This document shows positions 8,025 to 15,055 of a stretch of 22,664 nt of DNA, piece after piece (within the stretch, counting starts at the first letter, position 1; each line of letters opens with the position of its first letter). This DNA comes from SKKC01 sp046542845 (GTDB lineage: Bacteria > Spirochaetota > Spirochaetia > DSM-27196 > SKKC01). The position numbers were made by a program, and so were the translations under genes. Location of the stretch: contig JBKHAN010000047.1 in assembly GCA_046542845.1 (NCBI GenBank), positions 1 through 22,664 on the forward strand. The letters run 5' to 3'. Under the pieces are notes generated by a model, which worked only from the letters and a program-made list of their open reading frames with translations, was not told where the DNA came from and searched no databases.

Positions 8025-9394
8025 GGTCGTCGATCGTTCAGACCCGAAGCGACAGACCCGGGGCTCGCCTGCAGGCGGTCGGTGGCGGGCATCCTGATTC
8101 ACGACGCGCACCGGTCCGGCTTCTCCCTGGCGAGCCGAGACGCAGGGATCCCTTCCGCGGGTTCGGAGGCGCGTTCACCGAATCTGCTGCCTGGGTATTC
8201 AGCACTCTCGACGATGATGCCCGGCAGGAGGTCATACGCGCCTGCTTTTCCCCTGAGTATGGCCTTGGATACACCTACGCACGTACCCACATGAACAGCT
8301 GTGACTTCTCGCTCGGTAACTACTCCGCGGTGGAAACCCCGGGCGACACGAAACTCTGGTCGTTTTTCTGCGAGCAGGAACCGAAGTATCTCTGGCCGTT
8401 TATGAACGCGGTGAGCGAGTACCGGGGCGAGGCGGTACCGCTGCTGCTGTCGCCGTGGAGTCCCCCGGCATGGATGAAGACGAACAATTCCATGAACAAC
8501 GGCGGATCGCTCAGGCCCGAGTACCGCGATGCGTGGGCGAGGTATTTCTGCCGCTACATCCGTGAACTGCACGAGCAGGGCTTCAGCGTGTTTGGCATTA
8601 CCGTGCAGAACGAACCGGAAGCGACACAGACCTGGGACAGCTGCCGCTACAGTGCATCGGAGGAAGCGGAGTTCATTCGCGACTACCTCGGACCGGAGCT
8701 TCACCGGCAGGGCCTCGCAGACGTAGCGCTGTACTGTTGGGACCATAATCGCGATCTGCTGTGGGAGCGGGTCGACGCGATCATGAAGGACGGGAGTGCG
8801 GCACAGTATGTCACGGGAGCCGCCATACACTGGTATGCCGACGGCCACTTTGACCAGGTCGAGGCGGTGAAGTCTGCCTATCCGGACCTTGAAATCGTGT
8901 TCTCCGAAGGCTGTATCGAAGGCGGTGTCAAACCGGGCGAATGGGATCGTGCGGAGCGCTACGCGAAGAACATTATCGGCGATCTGAATGCCGGCGTCAC
9001 CCTCTGGCTCGACTGGAACCTGATGCTCGATACCCGGGGCGGTCCGAACCATGTCGGTAACTACTGCGACGCGCCTGTTATCGTGGATACCGAGACCGGT
9101 CGTATCCACTATCAGCCATCGTACGACGCGATCGGCCACTTCAGCCGCTACATACGCGCCGGAGCGAGGTGCCTGCACCTCGACTGGAGCGACACCGGGG
9201 GAGGCGAGCCGGTGTCGATTCCGGAGAGCCTTTCGGCGACCGCTTTCGAGAACCCAGACGGCTCGCTCGTGACCGTGCTCTGTAATTCCGGTGACGAGGC
9301 AATGTCTGTGAGCATCGGCTCCGGCAGTGCTCGAACGCTTTCGCCGGTCGAGTCGCCGGCGCACTCGATTACGACTTGCATACATCAACCATAG
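8021..9394 (+). CDS. Glycoside hydrolase family 30 (cytoplasmic beta-glycosidase)
   Basis: A 457-residue GH30 (glucosylceramidase / beta-1,6-glucanase group) enzyme with a TIM barrel and a short beta-domain. Typical segments are GFGGAFTESAAW (about 47-58), GYTYARTHMNSCDFSLGNY, the acid/base E198 in VQNEPEATQTWDSC, WDHNRD, the nucleophile E296 in VFSEGCIEGG, and WLDWNLMLDTRGGPNHVGN. No signal peptide is visible, so it should act inside the cell on imported oligosaccharides. Known activities in related subfamilies include beta-1,6-glucan cleavage, which would complement the beta-1,3-acting partners; the substrate is inferred from context. The ATG overlaps the phosphorylase stop, indicating coupled translation. 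The first 45 residues are Arg/Pro/Gly-rich and resemble relatives only weakly (VQTRSDRPGARLQ...), so a divergent N-terminus or a local sequence error is possible. Confidence 0.88.
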   Translation: MRSSIVQTRSDRPGARLQAVGGGHPDSRRAPVRLLPGEPRRRDPFRGFGGAFTESAAWVFSTLDDDARQEVIRACFSPEYGLGYTYARTHMNSCDFSLGNYSAVETPGDTKLWSFFCEQEPKYLWPFMNAVSEYRGEAVPLLLSPWSPPAWMKTNNSMNNGGSLRPEYRDAWARYFCRYIRELHEQGFSVFGITVQNEPEATQTWDSCRYSASEEAEFIRDYLGPELHRQGLADVALYCWDHNRDLLWERVDAIMKDGSAAQYVTGAAIHWYADGHFDQVEAVKSAYPDLEIVFSEGCIEGGVKPGEWDRAERYAKNIIGDLNAGVTLWLDWNLMLDTRGGPNHVGNYCDAPVIVDTETGRIHYQPSYDAIGHFSRYIRAGARCLHLDWSDTGGGEPVSIPESLSATAFENPDGSLVTVLCNSGDEAMSVSIGSGSARTLSPVESPAHSITTCIHQP

Positions 9395-9420
9395 ACCTGC
9401 TTGTAAGGGAGCCTGTAAAC

Positions 9421-10830
9421 ATGAAACACGCATATTCTGCTCTGCTTTTGGCTGTTACGCTCCTGCTTATGGCTTCAGCGTGCGCCACACCCGGACGCTT
9501 GCCGCAGCCGGAAGCACCGCTCGCCGGAAGCGTCATTACCGACCCGCGACTGACCGTGGTGCAGACAGACCTTGAAGGGCTTCCTTCAGACGGTGCAATC
9601 GACACCGAAGGCGGATGGTATCTCCTGAACTTCGACGGCGCACGCAGTCGGATGAACCACGATGGATCAAACCTCCAGGTCGACGTCCTGCCTGGCGGGT
9701 CCAACACCTGGTCGGTGCAGCTCCTGCAGGCGCCGGTCGAGGTGAGACAGGGAGTGGAGTACGAAGTGCGCTTTCTCGCCTGGGCGGACCGCGGGCGGAG
9801 CATCGAGGTGAAAGTCGGAGGATCGGCCGGGAGGGCATGGGCCCCGTACAATCCCGGTGAGGGAGGTGACACAGGTGGGACCATGGTCGACTTGACCGAT
9901 ACCCCGGAGCGACACAGCTTCACCTTCGTCATGACCAGGGAGACCGACGAGAGCGCACGCTTCGAGTTCCAACTCGGGAAGACCCCCGGGACGGTGTATA
10001 TAAGCGACGTCGCACTCGTTCCAACCGGTGAACGCGAAATCGCGCTCAGCGACGCCGACATAGCGGCGTATGTTGACGCCGAGTGGGAGCTCAGCTGGGC
10101 GCAGGAGTTTGACGAGCCCGACATAGACCGCGACCTGTGGCTTTTCGAAACCGGAAACGGACACACCAGGGGTATACCCGGTTGGGGCAATGCTGAACGG
10201 CAGTACTACACCAACGAGGAACAGAACGCGTTCATTCGCGACGGATCGCTCGTGATCCGCGCGCGTGAGGAAGAGCGCACCGACCAGTTCGGCCGGTATC
10301 CGTATACATCCGCTCGAATGATCACCGAAGACACAATGGAAGTGCAGTACGGTCGCATCGATGTGCGGGCAAAAATGCCGATCGGGCAGGGTATCTGGCC
10401 GGCGGTCTGGATGCTGGGAAGCAATCTGAGCGAGGTCGGATGGCCCGAGAGCGGTGAGATTGACATTATGGAGTACCTCGGCCACGAGCCCTACACCGTG
10501 CACGGAACCGTACACGGCCCCGGCTATTCCGGGAGCGGCGGCATCGGGGCAAGCACCACGCTCGAGGACAGTCTTGCCGACGATTTCCACGTGTACAGCA
10601 TCGTCTGGGACGAGGACGTCATCATCTGGCTGATAAACGATCAGGTCTATCACGCCGTGACCGCCGGGCAGGTAGAGAATCTGTATAACGCCCGCTGGGT
10701 GTTCAACGAGCCCTTCTACCTCCTGTTGAACCTGGCGGTCGGCGGCTACTGGCCCGGGTATCCGGATGAGTTCACCGAGTTTCCACAGGAGATGGTCATT
10801 GACTACATCAGGATATACGAGCGGCAGTAA
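9421..10830 (+). CDS. GH16 endo-beta-1,3-glucanase lipoprotein with CBM4-like module
   Basis: A 469-residue surface lipoprotein. The signal peptide ends in the lipobox LLLMASAC, with C21 the lipidation site. Residues about 40-195 form a beta-sandwich resembling CBM4/9 modules (GGWYLLNFDG, NTWSVQLLQAPVEV, FRLAWADRGR-like strands, FEFQLGKTPG), a group known to bind beta-glucans. The GH16 domain occupies about 215-469: SWAQEFDEPDIDRDLW, then the active site GEIDIMEYLG with nucleophile E346, D348 and acid/base E351, then HVYSIVWDEDVIIWLIND. The extra Met in EIDIME marks the beta-bulge form typical of laminarinases rather than lichenases. Start ATG 9421 has AAGGGAG at 9405-9411; an ATG upstream at 9376 lies inside the GH30 gene and was rejected. 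It is the polymer-degrading first step of the operon. Stops of this gene and the ROK gene are 6 nt apart with no terminator between them. Confidence 0.93.
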   Translation: MKHAYSALLLAVTLLLMASACATPGRLPQPEAPLAGSVITDPRLTVVQTDLEGLPSDGAIDTEGGWYLLNFDGARSRMNHDGSNLQVDVLPGGSNTWSVQLLQAPVEVRQGVEYEVRFLAWADRGRSIEVKVGGSAGRAWAPYNPGEGGDTGGTMVDLTDTPERHSFTFVMTRETDESARFEFQLGKTPGTVYISDVALVPTGEREIALSDADIAAYVDAEWELSWAQEFDEPDIDRDLWLFETGNGHTRGIPGWGNAERQYYTNEEQNAFIRDGSLVIRAREEERTDQFGRYPYTSARMITEDTMEVQYGRIDVRAKMPIGQGIWPAVWMLGSNLSEVGWPESGEIDIMEYLGHEPYTVHGTVHGPGYSGSGGIGASTTLEDSLADDFHVYSIVWDEDVIIWLINDQVYHAVTAGQVENLYNARWVFNEPFYLLLNLAVGGYWPGYPDEFTEFPQEMVIDYIRIYERQ

Positions 10831-10836
10831 AATGCT

Positions 10837-12021
10837 TTACACGTAGTTGAACAGAAATGGAGTGTTGCGCGAAACCCGATTACGAAGCGCCTGCTTGTCC
10901 ACCGGGCTGTCGGAGAACTGCACATCCGGAAGCCCGAAAAAGGTTTCGAGAAACATGCCCGTGGCCCCGTATGCGATCGTCAGTTCCTGCAATTTGCTGA
11001 AGCGCACCGTCACGTCTACCTCCGTATCGTAGGACCAGTTCTCCTGAATCTCTTCCCCCATTATACGCAGGATTTCCGGATGGAACTCCATGCGGCCGCC
11101 GAGTACGACCTGATTCAGGTTCAGCATGTTTACCAGGAAGGAGATGTTCCTGGCAAGCTCGCGTGCGACACGGGAAAAAACCTCGCTGTTCTGCTCGTAT
11201 ACCGCCGCTTCTGCATCGGTAATTGAGAACTGGTTCATGTGCGCTCCCGAACGGAAAAGACTCTGAAACTCGCCGGCAGCGTAGCGGGTGCCGTAGTGAA
11301 CCCGCTGTCCGAGGACGATGCTCGTGCCTATGGCGATGCCGGTATACCCCGCTCCCTGCGCCTTGTTTGCACGCGTTTCACCGAGTATGAACACGAGATC
11401 GTCGGAGTTAATGAGGTCTTTCTTGTACGCGATTTCTCCCCATGCGCCACAGTTCGCGTCGTTGTCCAGAATAACCGGTACATCGAACAGTGCATCAAAC
11501 TCGTCGTAGAGGTGCTGCGCTTCGTAAATGCCAAGCGGGTTGGACAGATAGATAATTCCCTCCAGGGGGTTTACGAGTCCGCTGACACCAATGACCGCTC
11601 CGACGAGGTTCGCCCCGCGGCTTTCAAGATCGCTCTGAATACTGTCGTAGATGCGACGGCACAGCTCGGGCACGCTCTCGCTTCCAACGGTCAGCGGTTG
11701 TCGAGTCTGATAGATAATCGTTCCAGAGAAATCGACTGCGACGGCTACATAAAAATCTGTCTGTAACTCAAGCCCCAGAACCGATCCGAAACCGGGATTA
11801 ATGGCGAGATATACCGGTCGCCTCCCACCCTGAGGACTGGAGCTGCCCTGTTCGGTCAGGTGGATTATGCCGGTCCCAAGAAGTTCGGCGGTCAGCTTGG
11901 TGACGGTAGACTTGTCAATCCCGAGGTAGCGAGCGAGCTCTATGCGGCTCATTGATCTGTGAATCCACAAGGCGCGCAGAATACGCGCTTCGTTGACGCC
12001 GATTGTACAGCACTTGTCCAT
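10837..12021 (-). CDS. ROK-family transcriptional regulator (NagC/XylR-like)
   Basis: A 394-residue cytoplasmic regulator. The N-terminal winged helix-turn-helix is at about 9-60 (SRIELARYLGIDKSTVTKL), followed by the GGRRP signature (65-69) and a sugar-kinase-like ROK domain (SVLGLELQTDFYVAVAVDFSG, VIGVSGLVNPLEG, LDNDANCGAWGE, GIAIGTSIVLG, AAGEF). The usual ROK zinc motif (a His plus a CxCGxxGC cluster) is missing: the matching stretch reads YAAGEFQSLFRSGAHMNQF. ROK regulators usually repress sugar operons until a sugar binds. Its convergent position at the end of the glucan operon makes that operon the likely target (inference). Start ATG 12021 puts the helix-turn-helix close to the N-terminus as usual; a TTG at 12099 would add 26 unusual residues and was not chosen. 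Confidence 0.88.
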   Translation of the reverse strand: MDKCCTIGVNEARILRALWIHRSMSRIELARYLGIDKSTVTKLTAELLGTGIIHLTEQGSSSPQGGRRPVYLAINPGFGSVLGLELQTDFYVAVAVDFSGTIIYQTRQPLTVGSESVPELCRRIYDSIQSDLESRGANLVGAVIGVSGLVNPLEGIIYLSNPLGIYEAQHLYDEFDALFDVPVILDNDANCGAWGEIAYKKDLINSDDLVFILGETRANKAQGAGYTGIAIGTSIVLGQRVHYGTRYAAGEFQSLFRSGAHMNQFSITDAEAAVYEQNSEVFSRVARELARNISFLVNMLNLNQVVLGGRMEFHPEILRIMGEEIQENWSYDTEVDVTVRFSKLQELTIAYGATGMFLETFFGLPDVQFSDSPVDKQALRNRVSRNTPFLFNYV

Positions 12022-12177
12022 GCAGCTGATCCGCCCCCGGTGATAGTCCCGCGTAGACGCGGAGTTCGCTATTTTCCCTGAAAGTGAGGTGCGTTGCAAG
12101 AATCGATTTCAGTGCCGCCATTGGGCGTCCGCTGCGGGCTTCAGGCAGCAGCGGAAGCCCCGTACGCGTTCATATCA
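12022..12177 (-). promoter_or_regulatory. Leader/promoter region of the ROK gene
   Basis: This 156-bp gap lies between the alarmone synthetase stop and the ROK start, both leftward. It contains a 7-bp dyad, GGGCTTC (12136-12142) and GAAGCCC (12154-12160), with an 11-nt loop and no T-run on either side, so it is at best a weak or Rho-assisted terminator of the upstream operon. No convincing -35/-10 pair for ROK was found. Confidence 0.3.
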
Positions 12178-12852
12178 CTACTGGTCCGCTGTTTCATGCA
12201 CGATCTTCAGATCACGCATCTCCCGGTGTATCCCTTCCATCTTCTGGTCAAGGCGCTCGACATCGTGTGCCGCATCAAGGAGACCGTCGCGAAGGTGTTG
12301 TGGCACATCACAGCGGTACTTGTAGTAGATCTTGTGTTCGAGGCTCGCCCAGAAATCCATCGCAATGGTTCGTAGCTGTACCTCCACCGGCATGCGCACG
12401 ACGCAGTTCGAGAGATACACCGGGACGAGCAGAATAAGGTGCAGACTGCGATATCCGCTGGGCTTCGGCGCTTCGATATAGTCCTTATACAGCTCGACCT
12501 CGATATCGGGCTGCTGCACGAGCATGCTCGCGATCCGATAAATGTCGGCGACAAACGAACAGGTCACGCGGAGCCCGGCGATATCGCGAATGTGTTTTTC
12601 GATCGCATCGAAGGTCAAACCGCAACCGCGACGGTGGGCTTTGCGTTGTATGCTTTCAGGTGTCTTCAGACGATGATTGACATGCTCAATGGGGTTGTAC
12701 TCCTGTAACGCCTCGAACTCGCGTTTCAGAATCTCCATGCGGGTCTGCATCGTTCTCAGTGCAAACTCGTAGCGGACGAGAAATCGTCGCAGTCGGGCCC
12801 GGCCGGTGTCCACGCGTTCGACAACGAGAGATCCCTGTGCTTCATCGCTCAT
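12178..12852 (-). CDS. Small alarmone synthetase (RelA/SpoT synthetase domain only)
   Basis: A 224-residue cytoplasmic protein with a stand-alone (p)ppGpp synthetase domain (small alarmone synthetase, YjbM/YwaC type), transferring pyrophosphate from ATP to GDP or GTP. Signature segments: HRLKTPESIQRKAHRRG (60-76, nucleotide-binding basic patch), RDIAGLRVTCSF (89-100, with metal-binding D90), YKDYIEAPKPSGYRSLH (122-138), VEVQLRTIAMDFWASLEHK (156-174). There is no HD hydrolase domain, so it should only make the alarmone. ATG 12852 overlaps the histidine kinase gene by 11 nt, making it the third gene of the regulator-kinase operon. An upstream in-frame start at 12927 would sit deep inside the kinase gene and was rejected. 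Linking alarmone synthesis to a two-component operon suggests starvation signalling (inference). Confidence 0.92.
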   Translation of the reverse strand: MSDEAQGSLVVERVDTGRARLRRFLVRYEFALRTMQTRMEILKREFEALQEYNPIEHVNHRLKTPESIQRKAHRRGCGLTFDAIEKHIRDIAGLRVTCSFVADIYRIASMLVQQPDIEVELYKDYIEAPKPSGYRSLHLILLVPVYLSNCVVRMPVEVQLRTIAMDFWASLEHKIYYKYRCDVPQHLRDGLLDAAHDVERLDQKMEGIHREMRDLKIVHETADQ

Positions 12853-14146
12853 GGGCGTGCTCCGGTATGGTAACGGTGATTGCAGTGCCTGCTTCGGGCC
12901 TGCTCTCGATATCGATCGTGCCGCCAAAGAGCGTTACAATACGCCGCACGAGCGACAGACCGAGTCCGCTGCCTTCACTCGATCGCGTGCGGTCGACCTG
13001 GAAAAATTTCTCGAAGACACGATCGAGATCCTCGGCTGCGATGCCTACACCATGATCGGTAATCGTGACCCGTGCGCTTCGTCCGATTCGAGCGAGCGCA
13101 ACTTCGATCCTGCCCCCCTCATAGGAGAACTTGATCGCGTTCGCGAGAATGTTCAGCCAGACCTGCTGCAGCAGATCTTCAGTACCGATCAGATCGACCG
13201 GCTCAAGTTCAATGGCAAGATCAACGCGCTTCGCGCTCCACTGAGGTTCCAGAATCACGATTGCCATGCGAATCTGTTCGTCGAGCCGGAAGAGACTCGG
13301 GGATTCCTGTTCGCTCTGTCGTTCAAGCTTCGAGAGCATGAGCATTGTCGACGACATGTTCGCGAGCCGTGTCGCTTCCTGTACAATGACGCCGGCGTAA
13401 TCCCTGCGATCAATCGGGTCGAGGTTGTCGTCGCGCAGCAGCGCCGCATAGCCTTGAATGGAGGCGAGCGGTGTCTTCAGCTCGTGCGATACGTTGCTTA
13501 TAAAATCTCGTCGCAGATATTCGATGGTCTTGAGTTCCTGTACCATGCGGTTGAAGTTATGTGTCAGCCGCCCGATTTCATCGTTCCGCTCTCCGTCGAG
13601 CTGCACATCGAAGTCGCCACGAGCGACGCGTTGCGTCGCGTCGGTAAGCGCGAGAATCGGATGAACGACCTTATTTGTCAGGACTACGATCAGCGCCGCA
13701 GAAATCAGTACGAACAGCGTAATCGTGTTCCAGAGCCGTGAGATCCAGATCCGCAGAATGTTGCGCTGGGAATCGAGTCGTATCATGACAAAGGACTCAC
13801 CGAAACGAACGATCGTGGTCGTACCTTCGAGGGTACCGTACCCGACACTCACGATCTCATCTCCCTCGAGCATACGCCGTTCAGTTTCGCCAATCTGCTC
13901 GAGACTGATCGACGCGACCTCTTCTACCTGATAGTTGCGGCTTGAGACAATCTCGAGTATCGCCTGAAGCGGCAGATCCGTCCGGTTCCGGAGCGCCTGA
14001 ATCGACTCCGCGATCTCAAGCTGATCACTCGCGACTTCGTCCGCCACCTGTCTCGAGAGAAAGGTCACGGCCACAAACGATACAAAGGTCGATACAACGA
14101 TTATTGCGAAAAAAAACAGCGCAAGCTTCACGGCAATTCGGTTCAT
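12842..14146 (-). CDS. Membrane sensor histidine kinase (OmpR/PhoB partner class)
   Basis: A 434-residue inner-membrane histidine kinase. Membrane segment 1 at about 8-30 and segment 2 at about 138-158 enclose a roughly 105-residue extracytoplasmic sensor region. HAMP follows at about 160-212 (VVHPILALTDATQRVARGD), then HisKA with phospho-acceptor H221 in ISNVSHELKTPLASIQGY, then HATPase with N box N332/N336 (NILANAIKFS), G1 DHGVGI (364-369), F box EKFFQVD and G2 GSGLGLSL. It lacks the PAS domain usual in PhoR, so a Pho role is by context only. ATG 14146 overlaps the regulator stop by 4 nt (ATGA). It should phosphorylate the adjacent regulator. The sensed signal is unknown. Confidence 0.95.
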   Translation of the reverse strand: MNRIAVKLALFFFAIIVVSTFVSFVAVTFLSRQVADEVASDQLEIAESIQALRNRTDLPLQAILEIVSSRNYQVEEVASISLEQIGETERRMLEGDEIVSVGYGTLEGTTTIVRFGESFVMIRLDSQRNILRIWISRLWNTITLFVLISAALIVVLTNKVVHPILALTDATQRVARGDFDVQLDGERNDEIGRLTHNFNRMVQELKTIEYLRRDFISNVSHELKTPLASIQGYAALLRDDNLDPIDRRDYAGVIVQEATRLANMSSTMLMLSKLERQSEQESPSLFRLDEQIRMAIVILEPQWSAKRVDLAIELEPVDLIGTEDLLQQVWLNILANAIKFSYEGGRIEVALARIGRSARVTITDHGVGIAAEDLDRVFEKFFQVDRTRSSEGSGLGLSLVRRIVTLFGGTIDIESRPEAGTAITVTIPEHAHER

Positions 14147-14817
14147 ACGGACCTCGATAACCGGTAGCCAATCCCCCGGACGGTTTGAATGTCGAACTCG
14201 GGCACCTCGGTAAACTTCTCGCGCAGGCGCTTCACATGAACGTCGACGGTACGTTCATCACTCTCGGTGTCAACTCCCCATATCTCGTCCATGAGTTGTC
14301 GTCGGGTGAATATCTGTTTCGGGTAGCTCAGCAGCTTGAACAGAAGGAGAAACTCCTTGTTGGTCAGATCGACGTCTGTGCCGTTGTAAGTGGCCGTAAA
14401 ACTATCGTAGTCAAGAACAAGCGGTCCAAGGGTCAGCTTTCGTTCGGCGCTTATGCGGGCACGTCTGAGCAGCGCCGACACGCGGAGTAACAGCTCGTCG
14501 AGATCGATGGGTTTGACCATGTAGTCGTCGGTTCCGACCACAAACCCCCTGCGCTTGTCTTCGATCGATTCCCGCGCGGTAACCATAAGCACCGGCAGAC
14601 TGTAGTTCGCCTGCCGTAGTTCCCTGGTCAGCTGGTAACCGGACACACGGGGCATCATGACATCGCAGATGAGCAGGTCGACGTGCGTCTGGGCGTGTAC
14701 TTCAAGCGCCTGCTGGCCGTCGTCGGCGGTCACTACCTCGTAGCGGTTCTGTCGAAGCACCGCCGCCATGAGCCGCTGCAGGTTTTTATCATCCTCGACA
14801 AGTAGAATGCTGAACAT
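14143..14817 (-). CDS. OmpR/PhoB-family response regulator
   Basis: A 224-residue cytoplasmic response regulator. Receiver domain (1-~118): acidic pocket E8-D9-D10, phosphorylation site D52 in LLICDVMMP, T80, and K102 in MVKPIDL. Winged-helix output domain (about 125-224): LDYDSFTATYNG, DLTNKEFLLLFKLLSYP, the recognition helix ERTVDVHVKRLREK, and the wing TVRGIGYRL. Start ATG 14817 is preceded by AGGGTGA; an in-frame GTG at 14826 would add three residues and cannot be excluded. It is first in an operon with the kinase and alarmone synthetase. Proteins of this class bind head-to-tail 11-bp repeats, and such repeats lie in its own promoter and before two neighbouring transcription units, so it probably controls all three (inference). 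Confidence 0.95.
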   Translation of the reverse strand: MFSILLVEDDKNLQRLMAAVLRQNRYEVVTADDGQQALEVHAQTHVDLLICDVMMPRVSGYQLTRELRQANYSLPVLMVTARESIEDKRRGFVVGTDDYMVKPIDLDELLLRVSALLRRARISAERKLTLGPLVLDYDSFTATYNGTDVDLTNKEFLLLFKLLSYPKQIFTRRQLMDEIWGVDTESDERTVDVHVKRLREKFTEVPEFDIQTVRGIGYRLSRSV

Positions 14818-14840
14818 ACGCTTCACCCTATACCATCAAT

Positions 14841-14857
14841 GTGAACTCTCCGTGAAC
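14841..14857 (-). promoter_or_regulatory. Two 11-bp direct repeats upstream of the response regulator
   Basis: Read on the minus strand, GTTCAC occurs at 14857-14852 and again at 14846-14841, exactly 11 bp apart (TTCAC-N6-TTCAC). TATAGG, a -10-like hexamer, follows 8 nt downstream. The period and the TTCACA form resemble PhoP/PhoB half-sites, fitting autoregulation. Confidence 0.5.
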
Positions 14858-14874
14858 ACGAACTGCGTTTTCCG

Positions 14875-14911
14875 GATCTGAGATCTGATTGCTGCTTTGT
14901 CGATGCATCGA
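14875..14911. repeat. Tandem 7-mer and 12-bp palindrome in divergent intergenic region
   Basis: GATCTGA is repeated directly at 14875-14881 and 14882-14888. A perfect 12-bp palindrome, TCGATGCATCGA, follows at 14900-14911. Both lie midway between the regulator and phosphoesterase genes. They could be a second regulator's site; no factor is recognised. Confidence 0.4.
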
Positions 14912-14955
14912 TGAGAGCGCTTTTGACTCACCGCGTCGCTAAAGCCCACGCCGTA

Positions 14956-15003
14956 CCTAACCTGTTTTTGATCACTTTCTCATGCAATCCTCACCCATAG
15001 AAT
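14956..15003 (+). promoter_or_regulatory. Four 11-bp phased half-sites and -10 element upstream of the phosphoesterase
   Basis: Four consecutive 11-mers start at 14956, 14967, 14978 and 14989: CCTAACCTGTT, TTTGATCACTT, TCTCATGCAAT, CCTCACCCATA. They share a YYTNAY core in the first six positions, like PhoB/PhoP half-sites. TAGAAT (14998-15003, five of six -10 matches) overlaps the end of the array, and the -35 position is poor, as in activator-dependent promoters. Repeats 1, 3 and 4 are clear; repeat 2 is weak. Confidence 0.45.
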
Positions 15004-15022
15004 CTTACCGAACGACTATGGT

Positions 15023-15047
15023 CTCGCTAACCAAGATTGTTAGCGAG
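15023..15047 (+). promoter_or_regulatory. Perfect 9-bp hairpin overlapping the phosphoesterase ribosome-binding site
   Basis: CTCGCTAAC (15023-15031) is the exact complement of GTTAGCGAG (15039-15047) across a 7-nt loop. The second arm provides the first half of the ribosome-binding site GAGGAG (15045-15050), so folding would partly mask it. The same dyad could instead be an operator for a dimeric repressor. No T-run follows, so it is not a terminator. Confidence 0.6.
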
Positions 15048-15055
15048 GAGTAGTC

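Noticed and set aside
8021..8160. A possible frameshift at the N-terminus of GH30.
   Set aside because: The Arg/Pro-rich first 45 residues are odd, but the ATGA overlap and the in-frame approach to GFGGAFTES give a workable start; other frames do not give a better N-terminus.
8099..9433. A 444-codon open frame on the minus strand opposite GH30.
   Set aside because: It is a high-GC shadow of a gene with intact GH30 catalytic motifs; the antisense translation has no recognisable domain and no ribosome-binding site.
12136..12160. The dyad GGGCTTC/GAAGCCC as terminator of the regulator operon.
   Set aside because: Short stem, 11-nt loop and no T-tract; mentioned only as a weak element of the gap.
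12806..13741. A 311-codon plus-strand open frame opposite the histidine kinase.
   Set aside because: It lies wholly antisense to the kinase and synthetase genes, whose motifs and overlaps are clear.
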